Notes under the pieces: model-generated
Database searches by the model: none
What the model was told of the DNA's origin: nothing
What the model saw: only the letters and a program-made list of their open reading frames with translations
Assembly: GCA_937915075.1 (NCBI GenBank)
Contig: CALDMA010000032.1
Location: forward strand, 1-19,240
Length of the DNA stretch: 19,240 nt
Direction of reading: 5' to 3'
Origin: an uncultured Oscillospiraceae bacterium
GTDB taxonomy: Bacteria; Bacillota; Clostridia; Oscillospirales; Oscillospiraceae
Position numbers and translations under genes: made by a program
Shown here: positions 1 to 6,427 of the stretch, piece by piece
Position numbering within the stretch: the stretch's first letter is position 1
Layout: the number at the start of each line of letters is the position of its first letter

Positions 1-2
1 TT

Positions 3-170
3 TTTTATGGAATCGCCGCTGCCGGCCTTATTGTTATCTCGCTTATGCTTTTTCTGAATCGGGATATAGAAGCCTACCGCGAAAAGTTGAATACCCTAAA
101 CGGAAAAGCGGACAAAAAGCCTTTGTTCTACCGCACCAACAGCCGACTGATCAAAAACACGAAAAAATAA
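3..170 (+). CDS. C-terminal end of a membrane transporter (partial)
   Basis: The frame is open from the left edge and ends at TAA 168-170. The 55 visible residues start with a hydrophobic helix (YGIAAAGLIVISLMLFLN) followed by a charged, Lys-rich cytoplasmic tail (DIEAYREKLNTLNGKADKK...). This is the usual end of a multi-helix secondary transporter such as an MFS or GPH sugar:cation symporter, but too little is visible to name the family. It lies about 100 bp upstream of the RpiR regulator on the same strand, so it may belong to the same or a neighbouring nutrient-uptake locus. No clear terminator follows it. Confidence 0.5.
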   Translation, partial: FYGIAAAGLIVISLMLFLNRDIEAYREKLNTLNGKADKKPLFYRTNSRLIKNTKK

Positions 171-276
171 TTTCAAACAGTCAAAAGGGTATTTCATTTT
201 GTGTTATTTTCCTGTATGATGTATTCATTGCTTTTCAATGAACGAAAGACCAATGAAAAGAAAGAGGGAACCAACC
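171..276 (+). promoter_or_regulatory. Upstream region of the RpiR regulator with candidate operator
   Basis: A perfect 7-bp inverted repeat, TTCATTG-CTTTT-CAATGAA, spans 224-242, 35 bp upstream of the preferred ATG. A second, wider symmetry, CTTTTCA (231-237) with TGAAAAG (254-260), overlaps it. RpiR/MurR proteins bind inverted repeats close to their own promoters, so autoregulation here is a reasonable inference. A weak sigma-A promoter could lie at about 193-221 (TTTCAT, 17 bp, TATGAT), but its -35 box is poor. Confidence 0.35.
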
Positions 277-1137
277 ATGCAGGAAACCGGAAAAAACCTA
301 ATTGACCAAATTCGCGAAAGCTATCCTACGCTGTCTAAGGGGCATCAAAAGCTCGCGGACTATATTATTAACAATCCCAAGGAGGGAGCGTTTCTCTCCA
401 TTAACGATCTTAGTCGGGAAACCGGCATCAGCGCCGCGACGATCACCCGCTTTGTCCGCGTGATGGGATGCAGCGGCTATCAAGAATTTCAACGTGAGGT
501 CTATGATGCGCGTCTTCAGCAAACTCCGTTCAGCAAGCTCAAGTCCGAGCTTCAGCGCGTAGATTCCTCTGACGGCGATGGGGAGGATCCGATTCTTCTT
601 GCTCTCCGTTCAGATGCCCAGATGATAGAGAACCTGTACACGCAGCAAAACCGCGTTGCTTTGGATCGTTCAACAATGCTTTTACGGAAGGCGCGCCGTA
701 TTTATATTCTTGGCAACGGTTCGTCTTATGCGGTGGCGTATCTGCTTGGATTTATGCTGCGGCGTATGTACGGCAATGTCCAACTGCTTGAGGCGTCGAC
801 CGGTGCATTATCCTCTACGCTGTGCGATGTCAGCGCAGAAGACTGCCTGATCGCGGTCGCCTATTCCCGGTATACAAAGCTTACCTGCGATACAGTTTCC
901 TATTGCAGAAAAAAGGGCTGTGCGGTAATCGCTCTGACCGATTCCCTGACCTCACAGGTCGCTCTGGAGTCAACCGAAATGCTGATCGCGCCGCGTGATG
1001 AATACTTCAGCCCGGTCTGTGCCATGGCGATGTGCAGCTGCCTGATCGCAGCGCTTGGACAATACGACGCGCCGCAGATGCTTGCCCGCATGGAACAGCA
1101 GGATCAGCTTTCTCTGGAATTCGGGGTTTATCTCTGA
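277..1137 (+). CDS. RpiR/MurR-family transcriptional regulator (HTH + SIS)
   Basis: This 286-residue protein is a sugar- or metabolite-responsive regulator. Residues 1-80 form the RpiR-type helix-turn-helix, with the recognition region NDLSRETGISAATITRFVRV. Residues about 135-255 form a SIS domain, with the GNGSS phosphosugar-loop motif at 146-150. Members of the family bind phosphosugars or related ligands and repress or activate neighbouring catabolic operons. I chose ATG 277 over the in-frame ATG 238 because GAGGG sits 8 bp upstream of 277, while 238 lies inside the candidate operator. It is followed after 90 bp by the permease-amidase-M20 operon, which is its likely target. Confidence in the family is high; the ligand is unknown. 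Confidence 0.9.
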   Translation: MQETGKNLIDQIRESYPTLSKGHQKLADYIINNPKEGAFLSINDLSRETGISAATITRFVRVMGCSGYQEFQREVYDARLQQTPFSKLKSELQRVDSSDGDGEDPILLALRSDAQMIENLYTQQNRVALDRSTMLLRKARRIYILGNGSSYAVAYLLGFMLRRMYGNVQLLEASTGALSSTLCDVSAEDCLIAVAYSRYTKLTCDTVSYCRKKGCAVIALTDSLTSQVALESTEMLIAPRDEYFSPVCAMAMCSCLIAALGQYDAPQMLARMEQQDQLSLEFGVYL

Positions 1138-1145
1138 TATTTTTA

Positions 1146-1174
1146 CTTTGTGGCAGGGCCGGCCATCCACAAGG
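1146..1174 (+). promoter_or_regulatory. Inverted repeat between regulator and permease genes
   Basis: CTTTGTGG (1146-1153) pairs with CCACAAGG (1167-1174) with one G-U wobble, around a GGCCGGCC core. It lies just after the regulator's stop codon and 54 bp before the permease start. It could be an RpiR operator controlling the operon or a weak RNA stem-loop. There is no T-run after it, so a terminator is unlikely. No convincing sigma-A promoter was found, although TATAAA at 1181-1186 is a possible -10 box. Confidence 0.35.
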
Positions 1175-1227
1175 TAGAGATATAAATCAAGATCAAAAAT
1201 TTTATAAATAAAAAGGGAGGAAAATCT

Positions 1228-2529
1228 ATGATTTTTGATCTGAATCCTTTGTGGGGGTTCCTGCCGCTGCTTCTCTACATCGTTCTGATGCTCAGAGGCA
1301 AGGACATGAATGTGTCCGTTCTCCTTTGCGTTATTCTTGGCGCTGTCCTCAACGGCGAATCGATTCTCGGATTTGCCAACACGATCTATAGCTCTCTCGG
1401 CTCGTTCTGCGCGCTGATCGGTTTTATTATCGTGCTTGGCTCCGGTCTGGCAGAAGTCCTCAGTCAGACAAAGGTGGCGCATAACCTTGTCTATACGGTG
1501 GTCAATCGCTTTAAGCTCAAGAGCAAGCGCGCTGCGATCCTGATTTCTATGGTCACCTCCACCCTGATGGTTTCCCTGCTCGGCACGCTGGCTGGCTCCA
1601 ACGCTATCATCGCTCCCATCCTGATCCCTATCGTCGCGAGCGTTGGCCTGACACCTTCCACCCTCGGCGTGATCCTGCACGGTGCGGGTGCAACGGGCCT
1701 CTACATTGGCCCCTTTGTTCCCCCTGTTGTTACGATCACGGGCCTGACCGGCATTTCCTATGCAGAATTTCTGAAGACGGCAGGCATTCCCCTTGCGATC
1801 ATCGTTTGGGGTTCCACCTTCTTTATGGCCTGCCGCACGCAGCGCAAGACTGAAGGCCTTGAGGCATATAGCGAAGCGGACAAGGAAGCCGTCGAATTCG
1901 TTCCGGACGTCAAGTGCAAGCGCGCAACACTGGCTTTTCTTGCCACGATGGCGGTCACGATCGTCTATGGCCTTGTCGCTAAGGCGGGAGCCTCTTATGC
2001 GATTCTTGTTATGATGACAGTTTCCATCATTGTTGGCCTTGTCGGCGGTATGTCCTTCAAGACCTCCCTGACAACGATGATCCAGGGCGGCTCTAAGATG
2101 TTCTGGATGTTCTTCATGTTTGTGCTCTTTGATCCGTTCCTGAACTATGTTAGCGCTTCCGGGGCATTTGATGCGATCGCGCAGCTCATGGAGCCCCTGA
2201 TCGATAAGGGCGGCGAGGTTGCGTTCTTGATGCTCAGCGCGGCAATCGGCGTGTTTGGCATTTCCGGTACCGGCGTTGCACAAGCACAAATTACGCACGA
2301 ACTCTTCCTGCCGATGGTCAATGCCATGAATATCGATATGCATATCTGGTCGCTGGTCGTTCTGGTTGCCTGCCAGGTCACCTTCTTCGTTACACCGACC
2401 GTCGACATGGTTGGCCAGATGGGCCTCGCTCGTTCCAAGAATATCAAGGCGATGCTGGCAAACGGATGGGTGCTCACAATTATTACCTTTGCTTACGTTT
2501 TGGTAAGAGCAATCATTTATGTGTCCTGA
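1228..2529 (+). CDS. Multi-helix permease, ion transporter (IT) superfamily-like
   Basis: A 433-residue integral membrane protein with about 11-12 hydrophobic segments, starting PLWGFLPLLLYIVLML and ending VLTIITFAYVLVRAIIY. Its layout suggests two halves, with small-residue-rich loops such as LAGSNAIIAPILIPIV and a second-half GVFGISGTGVAQAQ, as seen in IT-superfamily carriers (NhaC, GntP, DctM/CitMHS-like). The exact family is uncertain. The start is supported by AAAAGGGAGG about 7 bp upstream. It lies between the RpiR regulator and two amide-cleaving enzymes, so it probably imports their substrate, a carboxylate, amide or N-acyl compound. That substrate class is inferred from context only. 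Confidence 0.75.
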   Translation: MIFDLNPLWGFLPLLLYIVLMLRGKDMNVSVLLCVILGAVLNGESILGFANTIYSSLGSFCALIGFIIVLGSGLAEVLSQTKVAHNLVYTVVNRFKLKSKRAAILISMVTSTLMVSLLGTLAGSNAIIAPILIPIVASVGLTPSTLGVILHGAGATGLYIGPFVPPVVTITGLTGISYAEFLKTAGIPLAIIVWGSTFFMACRTQRKTEGLEAYSEADKEAVEFVPDVKCKRATLAFLATMAVTIVYGLVAKAGASYAILVMMTVSIIVGLVGGMSFKTSLTTMIQGGSKMFWMFFMFVLFDPFLNYVSASGAFDAIAQLMEPLIDKGGEVAFLMLSAAIGVFGISGTGVAQAQITHELFLPMVNAMNIDMHIWSLVVLVACQVTFFVTPTVDMVGQMGLARSKNIKAMLANGWVLTIITFAYVLVRAIIYVS

Positions 2530-2573
2530 CTGCCCCGATGCTGAACATTATCTGAGTACAGGAGGATAGCCTT

Positions 2574-3398
2574 ATGACGAATTTTGCATTGCTCCAAACG
2601 AATATTGCCTTTGATGATCCGAAAGCAAATTATGAGAATGTCCGGAAGCTGTTTGCTTCGGCAATGGCGAAGACACCGCGCCCCGATGTGGTTGTTCTTC
2701 CGGAGGATTGGTCTGCCGGTTTCTCTGATAAAATGTTCCACGAGATGGAAAAACACTGTGAGACGCCGGATGGTCCGACGCTGAAGGTCTGCAAGGATCT
2801 GGCAAAGGAGTACCATGTTTGGGTGGTTGCCGGTTCGATCAGCACGCTGCACGCGGATGGAAAGATGCGTAATACTGTTTTCCTGATCGATCGGGACGGC
2901 AATGTTGTCGGCGACTATAGCAAGATGCATCTTTACAGCGACATGGATGAAGATGCACAACTGACGCACGGCGAAAAGCACGAGGTATATGATACGGAAT
3001 TCGGTCGTGTTGGTATGATGGTCTGCTATGACATCCGCTTCTGCGAGCTTTCCCGTATTTATGCGCTGAAAAAAGCGGATGTACTGGTCGTCGTGTCCAA
3101 CTTCCCCAATCCGCGCGTCAATCATTGGCGCACGCTTTTGATGGCCCGCGCGATCGAGAACCAGATGTTTGTTGTCGCCTGCAATCGCGTCGGTCCGAGT
3201 CCGATGGGGACCTATTGCGGACATTCAATCATCATTGACCCGTGGGGCGAGGTCATTGCTGAAGGCGGCGACGAACAGGAGATCATCACCGGCTCGATCG
3301 ATTTCGGTAAAACGAAGGAAGTGCGTGACCTGATCCATATGTTCCGCGATCGTCAGCCTCAGCTTTATGGGACGACCCTGACCGATCCTCAGATTTAA
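2574..3398 (+). CDS. Carbon-nitrogen hydrolase (nitrilase superfamily amidase)
   Basis: A 274-residue cytoplasmic enzyme of the nitrilase superfamily, which hydrolyses C-N bonds of amides or carbamoyl amines. The Glu-Lys-Cys triad is visible: E44 in VVLPEDW, K117 in DYSKMHLY, and C151 in MMVCYDIRFCEL. The CYDxRF context is typical of omega-amidase/NIT2-like and related branches, and the length is normal for a single-domain member. RBS AGGAGG lies 8-10 bp before the ATG. It is 44 bp downstream of the permease and 18 bp upstream of the M20 amidohydrolase, clearly in one operon. The exact substrate (omega-amide, carbamoyl compound or other) cannot be read from the sequence. Confidence 0.9.
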   Translation: MTNFALLQTNIAFDDPKANYENVRKLFASAMAKTPRPDVVVLPEDWSAGFSDKMFHEMEKHCETPDGPTLKVCKDLAKEYHVWVVAGSISTLHADGKMRNTVFLIDRDGNVVGDYSKMHLYSDMDEDAQLTHGEKHEVYDTEFGRVGMMVCYDIRFCELSRIYALKKADVLVVVSNFPNPRVNHWRTLLMARAIENQMFVVACNRVGPSPMGTYCGHSIIIDPWGEVIAEGGDEQEIITGSIDFGKTKEVRDLIHMFRDRQPQLYGTTLTDPQI

Positions 3399-3416
3399 AG
3401 GAGACCAATTTCCGTT

Positions 3417-4556
3417 ATGAAGGTGGACATTTCTCGTTATCTTGACCTGCGGCGCGATATTCATCGCCATCCCGAGCTGAGCAACCAGGAGACCGAAACG
3501 ACAGAACGTATTCGACGCTTTCTCAAGCGGGATGGCCTTGCGCTTCAAACCTTTTCCAATTGCGCAGGCGGCTTTGTCCGCTTGGATCAGGGAAAGGAAA
3601 GAACGCTTTGTATGCGGGCCGATATTGATGCCCTGCCGCTGACGGAGAAAACCGGTCTTCCCTTTGCATCGGTCAACCCAGGCGTCATGCACGCGTGCGG
3701 TCATGATATGCACACGGCGATAGCGGCTGGGATCGCCTGCGAGCTCAACCGGGTGAGAGACCGACTCAACTGCAATCTTGTTGTTCTGTTCCAGCCCGCA
3801 GAGGAAAGCAGCCCAATCGGCGGCGCAAGACCGATCGTTGAGAGCGGCTTTTTAGAGGAGCAGAGGATTGATGCACTGTATGGCCTCCATAACTGGCCAT
3901 CGCTGCTGGTTGGCGAGATTGGTGTCAAGCCGGGGGCGATCATGGCAGCGTCCGATCGCTTCCACATTGAGATCATCGGTCGTACTGCGCACGCGGCGGA
4001 GCCTCATCTTGGTGTAGATGCGATCATGATCGCCTCCAAGATTGATTGTGCTTTGGTACAGGATTTGCGCCATGAGGTCGATCCGTTTGATCCGATTTCC
4101 GTGTCGATCGGTGCTTTTTCTACGGAAGGACGATATAATATCGTCTGCGAACACGCGGCGTTGGACGGGACGGTTCGCTCCACGCACGAGGGAACCAGAG
4201 AATATCTGCATCGACGGATCCGCGAAATTGCAGAAGGCATTGCGAGGACCTATGGCGGTGAGGCGAAGGTTGAAATAACCAGGGGATATGGTGTCGTTGA
4301 CAACGATCCGCGTTTGTATGAGGCGTTTGCGGAATGTGCAAAGCGTGTGATCGGGGCGGACAATATTCACACAGATATTCATCCGAGCTTGATTGGCGAA
4401 GATATGTATTATTATGGAACGCGCATCCCAATCCTCTATTTTCATCTTGGATCCGAGTCCCAACACCCTCTCCACAGCAATCAGTATTTGCCAAAAGAAG
4501 CCTGTATCGAAACAGGAATCGACTTGATGACAGAGTTCTTTCTAAGTCAAGCCTGA
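3417..4556 (+). CDS. M20D-family metallo-amidohydrolase (N-acyl amino acid hydrolase-like)
   Basis: A 379-residue protein of the M20D amidohydrolase family (hippurate/IAA-amino acid/N-acyl amino acid hydrolases). Visible landmarks are RRDIHRHPELS at the N-terminus, the metal motif HACGHDMHT (92-100, with C94, H96), LFQPAEE (124-130) carrying the catalytic and metal Glu, LHNWP (157-161), the dimerisation lid segment GRTAHAAEPHLGVDA (188-202), and the late metal His in HSNQYLP. All key residues are present, so it should be active. AAAGGAG precedes the ATG with a rather long spacing of about 12 bp. It is the last gene of the operon, followed by a terminator. With the amidase it probably removes an acyl or carbamoyl group from an imported compound. 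Confidence 0.9.
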   Translation: MKVDISRYLDLRRDIHRHPELSNQETETTERIRRFLKRDGLALQTFSNCAGGFVRLDQGKERTLCMRADIDALPLTEKTGLPFASVNPGVMHACGHDMHTAIAAGIACELNRVRDRLNCNLVVLFQPAEESSPIGGARPIVESGFLEEQRIDALYGLHNWPSLLVGEIGVKPGAIMAASDRFHIEIIGRTAHAAEPHLGVDAIMIASKIDCALVQDLRHEVDPFDPISVSIGAFSTEGRYNIVCEHAALDGTVRSTHEGTREYLHRRIREIAEGIARTYGGEAKVEITRGYGVVDNDPRLYEAFAECAKRVIGADNIHTDIHPSLIGEDMYYYGTRIPILYFHLGSESQHPLHSNQYLPKEACIETGIDLMTEFFLSQA

Positions 4557-4581
4557 CCTATAGATACCGGTAAATAGTATG

Positions 4582-4637
4582 CTCCCTGCTCAGCTCACGG
4601 CGCCATAGCTGGCCGTTTGCCGGGCAGGGAGTTTCTT
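4582..4637 (+). terminator. Rho-independent terminator of the amidase operon
   Basis: CTCCCTGC (4582-4589) pairs with GCAGGGAG (4624-4631). The loop contains further GC-rich pairing (GGCGCC, GGCC) and the stem is followed by TTTCTTT. It lies 26 bp after the M20 stop codon. Confidence 0.75.
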
Positions 4638-4647
4638 TATAGTTAAG

Positions 4648-4905
4648 TGGTATCATGTTGAGAAACCTCCATTGTGCTACAGCTTCAATGGAGGTTCCGT
4701 CAAGATTTATGCGCAAAATGGATCCTCCCCTTCCCGATGCAGCCTTCCTTAACCGAGAACCGGTTGGGACACTAGGGTTGGCCCATGTACTACAAGTAGG
4801 GATGGCCGGAAACCATCTTGTCAGTCTGGTTAATCAGAAAAAGTGATGGCAGTGATAAAATCTCGCTGCCGGATGCCTGCGACTTCGGTCGAGGGCGGTT
4901 CACAT
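4648..4905 (+). ncRNA. Candidate structured non-coding RNA with extended -10 promoter
   Basis: No convincing gene fits this stretch, but it is rich in RNA-like structure. TGGTATCAT (4648-4656) matches an extended -10 promoter. About 8 bp on lies a perfect 11-bp stem, AACCTCCATTG (4664-4674) with CAATGGAGGTT (4686-4696). Further stems are AACCG/CGGTT (4751-4765), an imperfect GGCC(C)AT/ATGGCC (about 4780-4807), CTG/CAG inside a CCATC/GATGG arm (about 4815-4850), GGCAGTGA/TCGCTGCC (about 4848-4870), and a CGAC-TTCG-GTCG hairpin (about 4879-4890) extended by CC/GG pairs. The UUCG tetraloop and the U-G wobble both favour transcription on the + strand. Seen from the - strand, the GGCAG stem plus TTTTT could also end the DUF3791 operon. 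Confidence 0.4.
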
Positions 4906-4914
4906 CTCTTTACA

Positions 4915-5130
4915 TCATGCCGTAATCATGGCGTTGCGAGACTTCAGGTAGATATCAATGTCACGGTTGATATATTGATACCCTGTCGTATGAAGGACAT
5001 CGTAAAACTCGTTCAGATAGTCAAACACGCCGTAGCGGCGAAACAATTCTGCCGTTTGTTTGCCCGTCAGGGACTTATAAACCTTATAGTTTTCAAGGCA
5101 AAACACAGCAAAAGCAGTCTCCTTGCTCAT
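4915..5130 (-). CDS. DUF3791 family small protein
   Basis: A 71-residue protein beginning MSKETAFAVFCLENYKVYKSLTGKQTAELFRRYGV and ending in HTTGYQYINRDIDIYLKSR, the characteristic pattern of DUF3791: aromatic N-terminal helix, LTGKQ, F-x-x-YGVFDY, LHTTG, DIDxYL. TGAGGAG lies 9-10 bp upstream of ATG 5130, overlapping the end of the preceding gene. DUF3791 genes are commonly found beside DUF3990 ADP-ribosyltransferase-like genes, as here, and are suspected to be antitoxin or accessory components. No biochemical role is established that I can rely on. It is the last gene of the four-gene minus-strand operon. Confidence 0.8.
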   Translation of the reverse strand: MSKETAFAVFCLENYKVYKSLTGKQTAELFRRYGVFDYLNEFYDVLHTTGYQYINRDIDIYLKSRNAMITA

Positions 5131-5142
5131 ATTTGCGGCTCC

Positions 5143-5379
5143 TCACACATCGGGAAATTCGATTTTTCCCGTTCTTTCTTCCTGCTCAAAGAGGGAATAC
5201 AGCATATCCGTGCTATATTGCCAGACCTTTGTATCCTCCTGCTCAAGAACGGCGTACAGTTTTGAGTTATACAGCTTTGTGATCGCCTCAGGTTCGGATA
5301 TGTTTTTCTTTTTGACAATCATCCCAACAAGATCGGCGCTGATGTAGGGCATGATTGCGGCAAATTGTTCCTGTCCCAT
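5143..5379 (-). CDS. Small helical protein of the DUF3990/DUF3791 operon
   Basis: A 78-residue, probably all-helical cytoplasmic protein (MGQEQFAAIMPYISADLVGMIVKKK...) with no motif I can name confidently. The pattern AITKLYNSKLYAVLEQEDTKVWQYSTDMLY is of the kind carried by the third small protein of DUF3990-DUF3791 cassettes. GGAGG about 10 bp upstream supports ATG 5379. The start follows the DUF3990 stop codon by 4 bp, and the next gene begins 12 bp after this stop, so translation is probably coupled. A role as antitoxin or toxin-binding partner is inference from context only. Confidence 0.7.
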   Translation of the reverse strand: MGQEQFAAIMPYISADLVGMIVKKKNISEPEAITKLYNSKLYAVLEQEDTKVWQYSTDMLYSLFEQEERTGKIEFPDV

Positions 5380-5383
5380 ATCA

Positions 5384-5878
5384 TCATTCCTCCGCTCTGA
5401 TTTCCCTTGAATTGATAAAGTGAATAAAAGAAAGCATCTTTTCCGTATGGAATGTCCATTGATCCTGCAAAACCTTTGTTTTCAGCCGCTTCACCGTTTC
5501 GTCCGCATCCAGCACACCGGTTTCAAAAAGTCGGATAGATCGGTAAACATTATCGTCCGCTACCGGGCCGATATGCATATCGAACGTATTTCCCAGCGTT
5601 TCGCCGCGACGGTTTCTGACAACGAATTGCAGCCATTCCATGTCGGCATGGTTAAAGCGATAGATTGCTGTCTGCGCCCTTGCCAGTTCAAAGTCAAATT
5701 CGTATATTGAAACATACCCAACGCTTTTACGCTCTCTCCGCATTTTGATTTTCGCCCAACGTTCCGCCTGACCTTCATCTGTCGTAGTATAAAAGCCGTT
5801 TCCAAAATCAAGGAACGAATCACCGGTGCGAATCTCCGGCTTTTCAACGAGTATCGTACTTCCGTGATAAATGATCAT
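5384..5878 (-). CDS. DUF3990 protein, predicted ADP-ribosyltransferase-like toxin
   Basis: A 164-residue protein. The N-terminal YHGS (4-7) and the segment DFGNGFYTTTDEGQAERWA (24-42) are the signature of DUF3990, which is related to the ADP-ribosyltransferase fold (YHG and GxGFYTT for NAD binding). The C-terminal part, MHIGPVADDNVYRSIRLFETG, is also typical. A toxin or effector role modifying a host or phage target is inferred from the fold and from its place in a compact, autoregulated small-gene operon. ATG 5878 overlaps the TGA of the upstream gene (ATGA), with GGAGGAA just before it, indicating translational coupling. Confidence 0.8.
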   Translation of the reverse strand: MIIYHGSTILVEKPEIRTGDSFLDFGNGFYTTTDEGQAERWAKIKMRRERKSVGYVSIYEFDFELARAQTAIYRFNHADMEWLQFVVRNRRGETLGNTFDMHIGPVADDNVYRSIRLFETGVLDADETVKRLKTKVLQDQWTFHTEKMLSFIHFINSREIRAEE

Positions 5879-6171
5879 GCAAGTTCCTCCAGTAGTCTAT
5901 GAATGGTCTTTTGTTCACGCTTCAGTGCGGAGAGCATTTCCGTATAGTGCTTTCGGAGAGCGAGTTTTTCGCGGATCGCATCAACCTTCTCTGCGTCCTT
6001 GCCAATATACCTATCATACAGCTTGCCGTCTTCGCGGTATCGGAGATAGTAATATCCATTTTTGCGGCAGGTGATCGATCCTTTGGGAAGCTCCGCAATC
6101 AGAGATTCGTATTGAAGTATCATCTGCTCGTTGCGAATAGCCTCCCGTTGAACCACGGAATCGATCAGCAT
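5875..6171 (-). CDS. Small coiled-coil protein, first gene of the DUF3990 operon
   Basis: A 98-residue protein: MLIDSVVQREAIRNEQMILQ, then a central GSITCRKNGYYYLRYREDGKLYDRYIGKD segment, then a Lys/Glu-rich helical tail. The KNGYYYLRYR...YIGK pattern is a small beta-hairpin unit like that in DUF6788-type proteins, which often partner small regulatory cassettes. I chose ATG 6171 because GAGGTGA lies 5-6 bp upstream. The open frame extends to 6303, but that extension would cover the promoter and operator. It overlaps DUF3990 by 4 bp (ATGA). It could be the DNA-binding antitoxin that acts on the inverted repeat upstream, but no classical HTH or RHH is visible. Confidence 0.65.
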   Translation of the reverse strand: MLIDSVVQREAIRNEQMILQYESLIAELPKGSITCRKNGYYYLRYREDGKLYDRYIGKDAEKVDAIREKLALRKHYTEMLSALKREQKTIHRLLEELA

Positions 6172-6189
6172 CGCTCTCACCTCAGACTG

Positions 6190-6234
6190 ATAATACCACA
6201 CAAATCGCAAAATATCAACCGCTTTGTGTGGTAT
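6190..6234 (-). promoter_or_regulatory. Sigma-A promoter overlapped by 12-bp inverted repeat (operator)
   Basis: On the minus strand, -35 TTGATA (6218-6213) and -10 TATTAT (6195-6190) are separated by exactly 17 bp, with the RBS and start about 12-19 bp further on. A perfect inverted repeat, ATACCACACAAA (6193-6204) and TTTGTGTGGTAT (6223-6234), brackets the promoter: one arm covers the spacer and part of the -10, the other lies just upstream of the -35. A protein bound here would block the polymerase, the usual logic of toxin-antitoxin autoregulation. Confidence 0.7.
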
Positions 6235-6347
6235 AAAGATAGCTCTATCAATATAATTGACTTTTTCAAAAGCCTTTATTTCAAAGGTTTTTCGCATTGT
6301 CATAAAATATTTTGTCTGAATGGTGCAAGCAGAAAAGAGCGCGCTTT

Positions 6348-6411
6348 ATTATGCCACAGCTTCAATGACTTCTCTCACACCCGATGGTATGCTGAAAGAA
6401 AACGCGGGAGG
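6348..6411 (+). promoter_or_regulatory. Cassette promoter block, copy 1
   Basis: -35 ATGACT (6365-6370), 17-bp spacer, -10 TATGCT (6388-6393), followed by GAAAGAAAACG and an RBS GGGAGGG (6406-6412). The 64-bp block aligns without gaps to 7325-7388 with about 52 of 64 identical bases by eye. It is perfectly conserved from the -10 through GAAAGAAAACG. The upstream TGCCACAGCTTCAATG is also nearly repeated in the loop and stem of the hairpin at 4675-4690. Confidence 0.65.
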
Positions 6412-6427
6412 GAAGGCATACAGCACA

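Noticed and set aside
970..2343. Long minus-strand open frame opposite the regulator and permease
   Set aside because: Antisense to a clear permease; composition is low-complexity charged residues typical of a shadow frame, with no RBS.
4655..4846. Possible 63-residue + strand gene inside the candidate RNA
   Set aside because: No ribosome binding site, no recognisable motif, and the DNA is better explained by RNA stems.
6172..6303. N-terminal extension of the 98-residue protein
   Set aside because: It would run through a 17-bp-spaced promoter and the inverted repeat; the ATG at 6171 has a good GAGGTGA site.
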